A stretch of 64,000 bases of DNA, taken from the NCBI RefSeq assembly GCF_001579045.1, contig NZ_KQ970262.1:481661-545660 (forward strand). Direction: 5' to 3'. The notes beneath the pieces are model-generated. The model was not told the DNA's origin. It saw only the letters and a list, made by a program, of their open reading frames with translations, and did not search any database. This stretch comes from Streptococcus mitis. GTDB taxonomy: Bacteria > Bacillota > Bacilli > Lactobacillales > Streptococcaceae. Shown one piece after another: positions 9,416 to 18,984 of this stretch; the stretch's first letter is position 1, and every line of letters begins with the position of its first letter. A program made the translations under genes and the position numbers.

Positions 9416-9529
9416 TTATTCTGGTGTCTGCCACCGCTTGGCCCTTACGTCCAAGATTGCTATCGGATTTCGTTCTGGTGTCCGCCACCGCTTGGCCCTT
9501 ATGTCCAAGATTACTATCAGATTGACCAT
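9416..9529 (-). CDS. Candidate 37-residue leader peptide built of two repeats
   Basis: A short frame from ATG at 9529 to TAA at 9416 encodes a peptide with an 18-residue unit repeated: ILDIRAKRWRTPERNPIA then ILDVRAKRWQTPE. It lies between a good promoter (9556-9584) and a terminator hairpin (9371-9405). That layout is the one seen in leader-peptide attenuators, where ribosome stalling changes hairpin choice. The ribosome site upstream of the ATG is weak, and the repeat is also open in a second frame, so translation is not certain. Confidence 0.4.
   Translation of the reverse strand: MVNLIVILDIRAKRWRTPERNPIAILDVRAKRWQTPE
9419..9523. repeat. Two-copy 54-bp tandem repeat in the PBECR4 leader
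   Basis: Copies start at 9419 and 9473 (TTCTGGTGTC...) with about 51 matching-length bases each and only a few substitutions, most of them transitions. The period of 54 is divisible by three and keeps two reading frames open. Only two copies, no spacer diversity, so not a CRISPR. Confidence 0.8.
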
Positions 9530-9555
9530 GAGCCGACTACTCATCTACACTATTT

Positions 9556-9584
9556 ATTCTACCTGAAAATGGTTAAAATTTCAA
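9556..9584 (-). promoter_or_regulatory. Sigma70-type promoter for the PBECR4 leader transcript
   Basis: TTGAAA and TAGAAT on the minus strand, spaced 17 bp, each one mismatch from consensus. It lies immediately downstream of the CHAP gene and about 26 bp before the leader ATG at 9529. Confidence 0.6.
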
Positions 9585-9596
9585 GTGTAAACTCTT

Positions 9597-12410
9597 CTAT
9601 TTCGTAGTATAAGCAAAACTAATGGCACTATCTGCTTGAGAGATTTTTCTAAAGGTATAGTTAGGGTTGCCACCATAGTTGGTTTCGGACACGAGGAAAG
9701 AACCATCATCATATACCTTCTCTACAAAAGCCACATGACCGTAGATGGCTGGTGTGCCATGTGTACCTCCCACAAAAGAAACAATGGCACCTGCTCTTGG
9801 TGTAGAGCCAGTTTCCCCACCAAGACTTGAAGCTGTCGTAACCCAGTCCTGACCATTTCCCATGGTATTAATGATTGAAATCTTCTCTCCGTTTCTACCT
9901 TTTAGCTTTAATCCTAACTGGTTCATACGAGCCGCAACACCCCATGTACATTGTCCATAGGCATAGGCCATACCATCTCCACCACCAGGAACAGAATGAT
10001 CATACAAGTCCCCACGAACCCCTTCAAGGGATTGTGGGTCACTTTTTGCCTGTCCTCCATTTGTTTGACTAAAGCCTTTTTCAATTTGATAATACCATTC
10101 CGTTGCTCTAGTTTGTCTTTCCAGTAGTTTGTCACCAGAATTTCCCTCCCAATAGGTAAGGAAGAGTTGGGCGAGATTGGCTGCACTACCCGTATTTTTA
10201 AAGAAATCCTTTAACCAACTTTGATAGTAAGGACTATCCCCATGAAGCATAAAATCAAGTTGGAGGTCTAAATCATACCATTTCTTATTTTGGGTGCGTG
10301 CATAATTTAACAAAGCTGTATGACGTGTTGACCCATCTGCGGTATCCGTCCATTGACCTAACCCCAAACCTCTATGAAGGATATTAGGATAAGCACCACT
10401 ATAAATGGCTGGACCTCCAATCGCTAACCAGCTTTCATCATCCCATGAGGAATCGGTAGCGCCAACTGGAGGAGATAAATAATCCCCTTCAGCTCGTTTA
10501 GGATTGATAGAAGATTCTACCGACCAATTTCCTAAAATAGCCGCAATGGCTTGGGGACTTGCCCCTTGAGATTTCAAAAACTCATAAATATGTTTTGCTC
10601 GTTCAAACTCATCCCCACCAAACTGACCAATGGCAGGTAAGATAGTTGTCTGAAGTTGAATGACTTTTGGAAAATAAAATTGCGGATTGACATACACCAA
10701 TTTTTCTTTCTTGTTCTTATACTTTTGATAGGAAACTTTCAAACCTGTATCGTCTGGTGTCTCACCAATAACATCACCAGTTAAGACCCTTGTTCCCTCA
10801 ATCGCACGGCCATTATGAATAGAATACAAGGTCAATCGACTCTCATTCTCTCCTTTTCCGTTAGTAAGGATAACATCATCTCCGTCAAGAGATACAACTC
10901 CATCCATTGGTGCGACAATTGTTTGGTGAGCCTTCGCTTCTAGTAGAATGTACTCTTGAAGAGTAGGTTTTCCGTCTAAATCATAGTATCCATAACGATA
11001 AGTCATGGTTAGACTATCTTCGTTGCTTTTCCCCTCAAATGGATTGTCTAATTCCTGCATGGAAGCATACACACCCTCTTCTTTTAGTTCCTTTATTTCC
11101 TCTTGATCGTCTTTCGATAGTTTATACTTAGGAGTTTCATAGAGGTCTTGCATGGATTTCAAATCTTCCCCATCGTTTAAATCATGCCACAAAGTAGACA
11201 GATAATCCTTGTAAGTTTCTGAACTAAATAAGTGAACTGGTTTGTGTAACTCATAGTCATGGAATTTAAAGTTCATATACCCCATCACATCATCAACTTT
11301 TGTGTAATAAGTAATTCCTTTGTCATTTGTGCGAGTATGTTCTGCATCTTCCCAAGTTAGGTGGGTATAAGCTTTTGTTAATTCAAATTCATCTTGTTGA
11401 ATCAAACTAGCAGATGAAAATCCTAAAAAGAAGCTCATCATAAATAAGAGAAGAAAGACTATTCCTCCAACTATCCAGGTTACAGGATTTCCAGCCGCAA
11501 ATGTAAAGAAGGAAAAGGCTACTTTTAGTTTTTGATAGATATTTCGGACACTTGTAAGACCTTGTTTCTTTAATTTTCGAAACCGATTTTTAAAGGAACT
11601 TGGGTTATCTTTCGCTAGTTTCCATCCTTTTCCATCTTTAAAATGATGGTATCGCTCTTTTGTGTTGCTCAGTCTTTTCTTGGTAAAACGACCTGTTGCT
11701 TGTCCTGTTTTGACACTAGCTTTTCCAAGGTTATAAGAAAGCCGACTGTAGCGTTTCCCTTTTCTAATGGTCTCTTGAAGTGTGCGATAGCCTTCTAAAT
11801 CTTCATTTTCTGAAGCTAACTCTCCTCCTTCACGTCCAAGGACATAAAGAAAAGTTTTGGCTTTCCTACTTACTTTTTTGGACTTATAGGCTTGTTTAGT
11901 AGATTTTAGATTCTCTTTTGCGGCCTTGACTTCTTTCTTAGCTTTTAATTCTTCTAAACTCTTCCCTTGAAAGAAAAAATTAGATTTTGCTTTCGATTCC
12001 TGACCGTAGAGAAATTTTTGATTGGTTTTTCTTTCTTTACGACTCTCTTTTCTTTCTTCTTTTGCTTCTACCTTGGCTTCTCTAAATTGCTTCTTGGCTA
12101 TTTTCAATCGTTTCCTAGCATGAGGCAATCGTCTGTCTCTTAATTCTTTACGAGTCAAAAGAGATGGAGGACTATTTTGAAGAATATGATTGTAGTCTTC
12201 ATTTGCTTGTTTTACTCTCTCCTTTGAAGCTTCTCTCATCTCCTCTAGCTTTTGCTTTATCTCTTTTTTCCATGCTTTATCATCCAGTACAGCGGAATCT
12301 TTTTTCTGTTTCCTCACCTCCTTCTTTCCTTTTTTCAAGAATTTTTTCTCATCTTTTAGGCTTCTTCTAAATGCCTTTCGGGCACGTATGATTTCTTTTT
12401 TATCCTTCAT
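9597..12410 (-). CDS. VirB1-like conjugation wall hydrolase (tail-lysozyme + CHAP)
   Basis: A 937-residue protein that opens the peptidoglycan for the type IV secretion channel. The first 290 residues are lysine- and glutamate-rich coiled coil, a single membrane segment sits near residues 305-335, and the rest would be outside the cell. Residues about 600-770 form a phage tail-type lysozyme domain (ILGNWSVESSINP with a likely catalytic Glu). The C-terminus is a CHAP amidase domain with its cysteine in GQCTWGVA (about 820) and histidine in YGHVAFVE (about 892). A strong GGGGAAGG site precedes the ATG. It follows VirB4 by 11 bp in the transfer operon. Confidence 0.9.
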   Translation of the reverse strand: MKDKKEIIRARKAFRRSLKDEKKFLKKGKKEVRKQKKDSAVLDDKAWKKEIKQKLEEMREASKERVKQANEDYNHILQNSPPSLLTRKELRDRRLPHARKRLKIAKKQFREAKVEAKEERKESRKERKTNQKFLYGQESKAKSNFFFQGKSLEELKAKKEVKAAKENLKSTKQAYKSKKVSRKAKTFLYVLGREGGELASENEDLEGYRTLQETIRKGKRYSRLSYNLGKASVKTGQATGRFTKKRLSNTKERYHHFKDGKGWKLAKDNPSSFKNRFRKLKKQGLTSVRNIYQKLKVAFSFFTFAAGNPVTWIVGGIVFLLLFMMSFFLGFSSASLIQQDEFELTKAYTHLTWEDAEHTRTNDKGITYYTKVDDVMGYMNFKFHDYELHKPVHLFSSETYKDYLSTLWHDLNDGEDLKSMQDLYETPKYKLSKDDQEEIKELKEEGVYASMQELDNPFEGKSNEDSLTMTYRYGYYDLDGKPTLQEYILLEAKAHQTIVAPMDGVVSLDGDDVILTNGKGENESRLTLYSIHNGRAIEGTRVLTGDVIGETPDDTGLKVSYQKYKNKKEKLVYVNPQFYFPKVIQLQTTILPAIGQFGGDEFERAKHIYEFLKSQGASPQAIAAILGNWSVESSINPKRAEGDYLSPPVGATDSSWDDESWLAIGGPAIYSGAYPNILHRGLGLGQWTDTADGSTRHTALLNYARTQNKKWYDLDLQLDFMLHGDSPYYQSWLKDFFKNTGSAANLAQLFLTYWEGNSGDKLLERQTRATEWYYQIEKGFSQTNGGQAKSDPQSLEGVRGDLYDHSVPGGGDGMAYAYGQCTWGVAARMNQLGLKLKGRNGEKISIINTMGNGQDWVTTASSLGGETGSTPRAGAIVSFVGGTHGTPAIYGHVAFVEKVYDDGSFLVSETNYGGNPNYTFRKISQADSAISFAYTTK

Positions 12411-12421
12411 TTACCTTCCCC

Positions 12422-14779
12422 TTAATTAGAAGCCATTTTATCAGGATCCGTACTCATGATATCAAACAATTGAGTACCTTGAGGAATCTTATTTTTAAAG
12501 GGTACGACAACTGAACCAGCTTTTATCAGTCCTGCCCCTTTTTCTGGATTGACAAGGTATTTTTCGAGTTCTTTTGACAAGCCTAAGAGTTGAACTAGTT
12601 CTTCTCGGTCATTTTTTGCTTGCTTGAGGAGAATCATAAACTCACTATTGGCAATAATCCGTCTACCGTTTGGATCTAACAATAAGGTTTCGACATTTTG
12701 GGTTATCCCAGTCGGACTAGCTCCATATTTTCTGACACGACTCCACAATTTAAAGAAGAAATCACTGGCATATTTATCTAATAAGAGAAGCTGCATTTCA
12801 TCAAAATAAATCCAGGTCTTCTTCCCTAATTTTTGATTCCGAACGACACGATTCCATATCTGATCAAAAACAACCATAAGGGCGATTTGTTTCAGCTCAT
12901 CTCCTAACTTCTTAACGTTATAAATCAAGAAATTAGATCCTGTCTGAATATTGGTCTTATGAGAAAAAATATCAAGAGAACCTTCGACATACAGTTCCAT
13001 ATCAAGTGCCAAATTCTGCGCTTCTTCTTCTGGCTGTTGACTCAAGACAAAGACCCATTCTTCCAAAGAGGGCTCTTTAAATGACTGATAGGTGAGTCTG
13101 GTAACTCGGTCGATAATCGATTTTTCTCTTCCATCCATTTTTCTATCCAATAACTTGCCAATAAAGGATAAAAGAAATTCTGATTTTACCTTTACAGGAT
13201 CTTCATCCATATTTTCTTCAGACAAGTCAAGGACATTGAGATAGGTTTGGGAATCTGGCGCAATATCAATCATTTCTCCACCAAAAGCCCGTCCAATGAC
13301 ACTGTACTCTGCTTCTGGATCCACAATGATAATTTCAGTATTTTCACCAGATTCCTTGATTTTGGTCGTGATAATCTCATGCTTGGTTGCCATCCCTTTC
13401 CCAGCTCCAGATGTTCCTAAAATCAGACCAGACGGTGTATTTAATAGGCTTCGATCAATGGTAATAATATTGCTTGAGATTTGATTGATACCGTAATATT
13501 TCCCACTACGGTCTTGTAAGTCTACTGAAGTCCAAGGTGAGTTCACTGCTACATTGGACGTTAATAAACTCCGTGATACTCCCTCTAAAAAATCACAACC
13601 AAATGGCAGCAAACTATTAAAGGCTGCTTCTTGCATATATGGAAGTTTATCAATCATTAGGTCATTTGAGCCGGCCACTTGTTGAATCGTATCTAGAGCT
13701 TGTTTAAGTTCTTCTTCATCCTGACCAAAAACACCAATCAAGAAGACCGTTTGAAATAGTTTATCTCCTGTCTCTGTCATGGTTTTTAAGAGTTCCTCAG
13801 CTTCATCGATATTGCTTTCTAATACATGACCTACTTTTTCCAAATAGATACCTGTACGAGCTAGTTTTTGTTGTTCCCCAATCTTTTGGGATTCCATTAA
13901 GGTCTTCTTTGTTCGTAGTTTCTTCATGGCATCTGCCTTGGTCGAACTTTGAGCATGGAGGCTCACAATCAATTCCAAATCTCCTTGCATGAGATCTCGA
14001 ATAAACTGATCCCCTAATTCCATGCCGTAGTCTCTCACATAGACAATCTGCAATAATCGGTCATTGATTTGTAGGTAATTCTTGTTTTTAAAATCCAAGA
14101 GATTAGGCGCTATGAAGTGACGAGTTGTCTGACCGGATCTCGTTAAATCACGGTAAGAAAAAGGAAGATGGTGTTCTCCTCTAAGCATATCTGCCAACAA
14201 GTTGACACGGTCTTCTCCAGCCAAGGATTCAAAGCGAGCATCAATTTCTGAGAAACCACTCTTGAAATATTCGCCAATTTGAGACAAGGAACGATAGGCT
14301 TGTTTTGGATTAGAATCCTTTCTACCAAAACTAATCAGTTTCACAGCTGAAAAATTATTTTCACCACTGTCTAAATTCTGATTCATCATCCGATTCAATT
14401 CTTTACGATAGGTATCATATCCATCTTCTTTTTCCTCATACAAAACACTTTGTCTAAACTTTTCTAAATTCAATCTTTTATTAAAGATAGTCAATTGGAA
14501 GTTGGTTTGGTCGTCTAAAGAGTTAATCAAATCAGAATACTTCTCAATGATTGCGCCTTTATCTTCTAAACCAACGGTCTGGTAATTGACATCACCAAGT
14601 AAATAGCTTTGTGAGAAATAATCTTCTTTTACCTGCATCAGACCATTTTGATACAGGGCTTGATAGGAAAGAGTATTAGCCGTTGATGGTAACACTTCCT
14701 CTTTTTTTCCTTTAACTTCTTCCTTTTTATTAGTCATTGAAGCTTTTTGTTTCTTTAATGTATTTGATTTTCTTTTCAT
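12422..14779 (-). CDS. virB4: VirB4/TrsE-type conjugation ATPase
   Basis: A 785-residue ATPase that powers the mating channel. It has Walker A GTSGAGKG near residue 458 and Walker B with IYFDEMQLLLLD near 659, in the spacing of VirB4 proteins. The N-terminal 40 residues are basic and lysine-rich. The gene overlaps the end of the PrgI gene by 50 bp, and AAAGGA lies 7 bp before its ATG, a strong sign of translational coupling. Downstream comes the CHAP wall hydrolase. Intact length for the family. Confidence 0.95.
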   Translation of the reverse strand: MKRKSNTLKKQKASMTNKKEEVKGKKEEVLPSTANTLSYQALYQNGLMQVKEDYFSQSYLLGDVNYQTVGLEDKGAIIEKYSDLINSLDDQTNFQLTIFNKRLNLEKFRQSVLYEEKEDGYDTYRKELNRMMNQNLDSGENNFSAVKLISFGRKDSNPKQAYRSLSQIGEYFKSGFSEIDARFESLAGEDRVNLLADMLRGEHHLPFSYRDLTRSGQTTRHFIAPNLLDFKNKNYLQINDRLLQIVYVRDYGMELGDQFIRDLMQGDLELIVSLHAQSSTKADAMKKLRTKKTLMESQKIGEQQKLARTGIYLEKVGHVLESNIDEAEELLKTMTETGDKLFQTVFLIGVFGQDEEELKQALDTIQQVAGSNDLMIDKLPYMQEAAFNSLLPFGCDFLEGVSRSLLTSNVAVNSPWTSVDLQDRSGKYYGINQISSNIITIDRSLLNTPSGLILGTSGAGKGMATKHEIITTKIKESGENTEIIIVDPEAEYSVIGRAFGGEMIDIAPDSQTYLNVLDLSEENMDEDPVKVKSEFLLSFIGKLLDRKMDGREKSIIDRVTRLTYQSFKEPSLEEWVFVLSQQPEEEAQNLALDMELYVEGSLDIFSHKTNIQTGSNFLIYNVKKLGDELKQIALMVVFDQIWNRVVRNQKLGKKTWIYFDEMQLLLLDKYASDFFFKLWSRVRKYGASPTGITQNVETLLLDPNGRRIIANSEFMILLKQAKNDREELVQLLGLSKELEKYLVNPEKGAGLIKAGSVVVPFKNKIPQGTQLFDIMSTDPDKMASN

Positions 14780-15089
14780 GTTCAGGTCCTTTCTTTCCTG
14801 TAATTGTGCGTAGGGGAACCGTTAATTCAAAATGAAGACGGTATTTCAAATAATGTTCAAAATATAAATCATTGGGTTTATAGACTCCAAAAAGCATGAG
14901 GGGGATGGTAAAAGCAAATACAAAACCGTAAACAAACCAATCTCCAAATTGCCAGAAAAAGAGATTCAAGCCCAAAACAATAATTGTGACAATAAAGGCT
15001 GGTAAAACAAAGATGATTTGTCTTGTGGTGAAACCTAACCAAGCCCTGTGTTGGTATTTTGAAATGTCTTTAAAGACACGTGTATTCAT
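14730..15089 (-). CDS. PrgI-family conjugation membrane protein
   Basis: This 119-residue protein has two membrane segments (about residues 24-45 and 48-72) and the start MNTRVFKDISKYQHRAWLGFT..., characteristic of PrgI proteins of Gram-positive conjugation systems, which stand in for VirB3. It sits between the VirB6-like gene and VirB4 and overlaps VirB4 by 50 bp. AAAGGA precedes the start. Confidence 0.88.
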   Translation of the reverse strand: MNTRVFKDISKYQHRAWLGFTTRQIIFVLPAFIVTIIVLGLNLFFWQFGDWFVYGFVFAFTIPLMLFGVYKPNDLYFEHYLKYRLHFELTVPLRTITGKKGPEHEKKIKYIKETKSFND

Positions 15090-15142
15090 GACTTTCCTTT
15101 CTAAAAAGGCTAAGAAGCAATCACTTCCTAGCCTTTATCTAA

Positions 15143-15997
15143 TTACATACCTAAGATTGAGCGAGCCGTACGTTGAGAACCAACGAGGGCAATAATCAGT
15201 AAGATAGCTTGTATTAAACTACCAAACATAATCGCAAGAGATTGCAGGACTCCTGCACCATTTGAAACAGCTATTTTCCCAGCAGATTCAAATAAAGGAA
15301 CAAGAGAAACAATCAGAAAAATGAGAACCCCTTGTACCGCATAGACCATAATATTTTTTAAATAGCCAATACCAATAGACTTCCATTCATCACTTAAAAA
15401 TGTTGGAATCGTAAGAGGGGCAAATGGAATCATAAGGTAGAGTTGAATAAATCGAATAGATACCAAAAGATTGACCATGGCTGCACTTACTATCCGAACA
15501 AGCCAAATGAGGAGGGCGAAAAAGCCCACAATCATCCGGCCAATAAATCCTGACCCTTTTAATCCAGAGATGGTATCATACTTTGCGCCACCGTGAGCCA
15601 CAATCGAGGCCACTTGTTCAATGGCGTGACTCGCAATCCCGATGATAGCTTCTACAATAACGGTAGTGTTGGTAATTACCACTGCGACCATGATATAACT
15701 AATCAACATCGGGGCTAATGCTTCAAAGGTCATCGCTCCACCTGAGTTAGCAATCTTCTTTGCCATCTTCGAAAATTCTAGGATGAGAACAACTGATAAA
15801 ATCGCAACTCCAAGAGGTTGCATGACACTTTTAGTAATACTAGACATGTACGTCCATACTGTTGGATTGTAGCTAGATAGAGATTTAATCAGATCTACCG
15901 TAGATTGTAAATCTACATTAAATCCTTCAAATAAATTTTCAGCTGATATTTTTTCAGATGCAAGGTAAACAAAGGGTGAGACTAAACTAAGATTCAT
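15143..15997 (-). CDS. VirB6/TrbL-like conjugation channel protein
   Basis: A 284-residue polytopic membrane protein with about six hydrophobic segments, including AMTFEALAPMLISYIMVAVVI and a glycine-rich C-terminus. Its size, topology and place between the Maff2-like peptide and PrgI identify it as the VirB6-like inner channel component of this ICE type. AGGAGG lies 12 bp upstream of the ATG, a slightly long gap. Expected to be in the cytoplasmic membrane. Confidence 0.82.
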   Translation of the reverse strand: MNLSLVSPFVYLASEKISAENLFEGFNVDLQSTVDLIKSLSSYNPTVWTYMSSITKSVMQPLGVAILSVVLILEFSKMAKKIANSGGAMTFEALAPMLISYIMVAVVITNTTVIVEAIIGIASHAIEQVASIVAHGGAKYDTISGLKGSGFIGRMIVGFFALLIWLVRIVSAAMVNLLVSIRFIQLYLMIPFAPLTIPTFLSDEWKSIGIGYLKNIMVYAVQGVLIFLIVSLVPLFESAGKIAVSNGAGVLQSLAIMFGSLIQAILLIIALVGSQRTARSILGM

Positions 15998-16013
15998 GTC
16001 ATTGTTTATCCTC

Positions 16014-16256
16014 CTAAATTGAAATTTGAGTTACAAAGGCTCCAGCAGCCCCTACCATAACACCACCGACAATTTCAAGAATGGCATTCCGAACACCTGG
16101 GCCACCATCTTTAATGTTGGTTGCAAGGTTAACAATCCCCACAACAACGAGAAAGGCACCAACCGCAATCAATCCCTTCTGCAACAAAGACATAGCTTGT
16201 GCAAACATAGCACTTGCGTCTACTCCATAAACAAAACCTTTAAAATGCGTAATCAT
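16014..16256 (-). CDS. Maff2-like small membrane protein (VirB2-type position)
   Basis: An 80-residue protein with two hydrophobic segments (about 25-50 and 60-78) separated by a short polar loop with NIKDGGPG. This matches the Maff2 family of mobile-element proteins, which take the place of VirB2/TrbC pilin-like subunits. GAGGAAATAG precedes the ATG. It lies 16 bp upstream of the VirB6-like gene and 20 bp after the coupling protein gene. Confidence 0.78.
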   Translation of the reverse strand: MITHFKGFVYGVDASAMFAQAMSLLQKGLIAVGAFLVVVGIVNLATNIKDGGPGVRNAILEIVGGVMVGAAGAFVTQISI

Positions 16257-16276
16257 CTATTTCCTCTTTTCTATTT

Positions 16277-18157
16277 TTATTTTAAACTAGATTCAAAAGT
16301 TAAATCACGAATTCTAAGGCCATCAAGATGATTTTCTTGTCTTTGATTCAAAGGATTGATTTGATAGTTCCACCACCGTTCATCGCTTTCTTGATTAGCT
16401 AGGTACTTCCAGTTTGGATGCTTGGTTGAATTGTATTTTTTGCTTTTAAAGACAGGCATATTGGCAATTCGAACCAGGCATTCATGCCGTTTCATATTTC
16501 CAACCTCATCGGGTGTCATTAAATCACGAGCAATCTTTTGATGAGAAAGGGATCCTGAACCTGCCTGGCCAAAGGAACGACTAGTATTTCGAACATCAAT
16601 GGTTTGTTTACCGAGTAACCCACTCATAAATTTAAATGTATCTTCATCATTACCACCTAAGTAGACTAAACTATCACAGTTCCCCAAAATGGTTTTCCAA
16701 GCTTCTTTTTCTTTATAGAGCCCTTGAAGTTGGGCAATATTTTGAAGAATGGGAACGAGACTCATATTACGAGAACGAACTGTTGAGGTTTGTTCAGCAA
16801 AATCTGGAATTTCTCCGATATTTGCGAACTCATCTAAGTAGACTCTCACATGAAGAGGCAATTGACCCTTAAAATCAATATCTGCTTGTCTTGTTAGGGT
16901 TTGAAATACGGTTGAAAAAAAGAGGGCTGAAAGAAAGCGAAAGGTACTATCGTTATCTGGGATAACTAGGTAAACCATTGATTTTTCCTGGCCCCATGTC
17001 TTCATATCAAGGGTATCTTTTTTGGTCAAATCCATGACACTTTGAATATTGAAGAGGGCAAATTTAGCAGTGGTTACAGCTATAACAGAATCCAGAGTCT
17101 TATCCTTATAATTTTGAAAGTCTGCCCAATTTCGCATGGTAAAATTTTCAGTTCCATACTTTTTAGCATAATTTTCAAATAGAATTTCTAAGACACTTTT
17201 ATCTTGGTTTTCACCCTTGGATAAGTGTTTAATGAGTTTTGAGATTTCAGCAAAACTTGGATAACGCCCTCGTTTTTTTCGCTCTTCCACTTCTTTTTTT
17301 TGACGTTTCAACAAGTTTTGGTATTCTGTTTGACTCAAACGACTCTCTTCAATGAGCTGTTCTCTTGTTTTGGGTGGATTATAGAAATCGACCAAGTAGG
17401 AGGCTAAAGCTCGTACCAAAGTCATAGAAGCTTCATCCCAAAATGGATCACTACGGGAGCCAGAGCCTTTGGTGTTATTGAAATAAACCGTCAGCATGCG
17501 ATTCAAATCATTTTCTGTCTCTATATAGCGAAAAGGATTGAAGCCATCTGAGTTCTTCATATTGACTAAATCTAACACCTTTACTTGGTAGCCATGTTCT
17601 AAAAAGAGTTTGCCTGTTTTCTCGGCCAAGTGATCTTTAGGATCCACGACAATATTTGAACTATTCATCTGAATCAGATTGGGTTTCACAAAGCGAAATG
17701 TCTTCCCACTTCCTGAACCTCCTATTACCGCAATATTCTTATTTCTATCATATTGGGGTGGTTTTTTATCTAATAATGTCAGACGAACATCTTGTGCTAA
17801 GATCGTATCATGAGAAAATTCCTTACCGTAAAAGAGCTTCTTTTCTTTTAGAGTTCCAAAACGGGCGCTCCCGTATTCTACTCCTTCTCGGTATTGTTTT
17901 TTACCAGTCTCTAGATAGAGATAAACTAGTAACATCATCACAAAACCTAGTAGAAAAAAAGCACTTGATTTTCCAGTAAAGGAAACATTCCATGGCGACT
18001 GAATAACTTCATCTTGACCTTCCATCAGGAGATGAGTCCATTTATCTAAGCTATTTCCAGTATAGGAATCATACAAAAGCGTCAAACGATGAAAAAGATA
18101 GCCTAGTAAGATGCCTAACAGTGAGAATAGTAGGAATTTCTTTCCACTGTACATCAT
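16277..18157 (-). CDS. virD4: VirD4-type coupling protein
   Basis: A 626-residue type IV coupling ATPase that brings the relaxase-DNA complex to the channel. Two N-terminal membrane segments (about 5-25 and 62-84) are followed by Walker A IGGSGSGKTFRF near 148, VVDPKDHLAEKTG, and Walker B VYLDEFANIG near 442, typical of VirD4/TraG. The ATG overlaps the stop of the upstream 162-residue ORF as ATGA. A charged insertion around residues 270-310 (KRQKKEVEERKKRGRY) is present as in Tn5252 relatives. Apparently intact. Confidence 0.95.
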   Translation of the reverse strand: MMYSGKKFLLFSLLGILLGYLFHRLTLLYDSYTGNSLDKWTHLLMEGQDEVIQSPWNVSFTGKSSAFFLLGFVMMLLVYLYLETGKKQYREGVEYGSARFGTLKEKKLFYGKEFSHDTILAQDVRLTLLDKKPPQYDRNKNIAVIGGSGSGKTFRFVKPNLIQMNSSNIVVDPKDHLAEKTGKLFLEHGYQVKVLDLVNMKNSDGFNPFRYIETENDLNRMLTVYFNNTKGSGSRSDPFWDEASMTLVRALASYLVDFYNPPKTREQLIEESRLSQTEYQNLLKRQKKEVEERKKRGRYPSFAEISKLIKHLSKGENQDKSVLEILFENYAKKYGTENFTMRNWADFQNYKDKTLDSVIAVTTAKFALFNIQSVMDLTKKDTLDMKTWGQEKSMVYLVIPDNDSTFRFLSALFFSTVFQTLTRQADIDFKGQLPLHVRVYLDEFANIGEIPDFAEQTSTVRSRNMSLVPILQNIAQLQGLYKEKEAWKTILGNCDSLVYLGGNDEDTFKFMSGLLGKQTIDVRNTSRSFGQAGSGSLSHQKIARDLMTPDEVGNMKRHECLVRIANMPVFKSKKYNSTKHPNWKYLANQESDERWWNYQINPLNQRQENHLDGLRIRDLTFESSLK

Positions 18158-18642
18158 CTCACCATCTCTTTCTGTTTGACGGCTCCTTCTTGTCTAAAGG
18201 TAATTTGGGATTTAGCTTCATCAATAGCATCGTCTAATGACTGATCCATGGTAAAATCAGCTAATTTCTCCGGATCATTAACCATTTTTTCTAACAGATG
18301 GTCTAAATGATTGTCTAGAATCGAACGGTCTTTCGTGTAGAAATGTAGAGAATCCCCTTGCCAAGCGAGGGCTAAAGGAATCTCTTCTTTTTCTAAAAAA
18401 GACTTAAATTTCTCTATATCAATTGGTTTGTCTAAAAAATCTTTTTTCAGATTAATCGTATCAATCGAATAAGGAGATTGTAGCAATTCTTCTAATTTCT
18501 GCACTCCTATCTTATAGGCGGAATCCTGTGCTAAAGCCTGACGTCTAGACCATTCTAGAATCTTTAAAAGACTTCTTACAGTAAATAAAAGACTACGCTC
18601 TGCATATTGAACTGCCATTCGTTCCTGTTGTTCAGAGGACAT
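18154..18642 (-). CDS. ICE conserved protein upstream of virD4
   Basis: A 162-residue soluble, mostly helical acidic protein, with no motif I recognise. The start MSSEQQERM is chosen because AAGGAGG lies 7 bp before it; seven further codons upstream overlap that site. It overlaps the upstream 99-residue ORF by 11 bp and virD4 by 4 bp, so the three are translationally coupled. Known from Tn5252/ICESa2603 elements as a conserved hypothetical; a role in transfer is inferred from position only. Confidence 0.75.
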   Translation of the reverse strand: MSSEQQERMAVQYAERSLLFTVRSLLKILEWSRRQALAQDSAYKIGVQKLEELLQSPYSIDTINLKKDFLDKPIDIEKFKSFLEKEEIPLALAWQGDSLHFYTKDRSILDNHLDHLLEKMVNDPEKLADFTMDQSLDDAIDEAKSQITFRQEGAVKQKEMVR

Positions 18643-18931
18643 CTGATGCCTCCTTCTTAACAAATAGCAGCTTTCCTTCTTTATAACGATAAGCTATCAA
18701 TTTCTGACGTTGCTTAATCGACTTGACAATCTGCAGTAGATCTCTCGAATAAGGTTCTCGAAGAGTAACTTCTACTGCTTTCCCATCAACGATACCAACG
18801 CGTTTAAATTCAATGTAGTCTTTTTTGAGATGTCCTAAGCCCATACCAAAGGGAAAGTGATGAATCAATTGGATGGTACAACCACCTTTATTTCCCATTT
18901 GTTTCAAATCATACAAGTTTACTACTTTCAT
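18632..18931 (-). CDS. ICE conserved protein, first gene of the transfer operon
   Basis: A 99-residue basic protein (MKVVNLYDLKQMGNKGGCT...) with no signal or membrane segment. AAGGAG precedes the ATG. It is the first gene of the run leading to virD4, virB6, prgI, virB4 and the CHAP gene, and has about 190 bp of structured leader upstream (see 18985-19095). The size and small-sheet look suggest a nucleic-acid- or partner-binding accessory protein, but I recognise no family. Confidence 0.72.
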   Translation of the reverse strand: MKVVNLYDLKQMGNKGGCTIQLIHHFPFGMGLGHLKKDYIEFKRVGIVDGKAVEVTLREPYSRDLLQIVKSIKQRQKLIAYRYKEGKLLFVKKEASDVL

Positions 18932-18984
18932 GATTAACTCCTTTATCTAGTTTGTCGCATCGTTTAAGTCTGGTAACGATAAAC

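Noticed and set aside
9360-9488. 43-codon N-terminal extension of the PBECR4 gene
   Set aside because: The frame is open only because the 54-bp repeat is a multiple of three; it runs through a terminator hairpin, while a proper ribosome site precedes the ATG at 9359.
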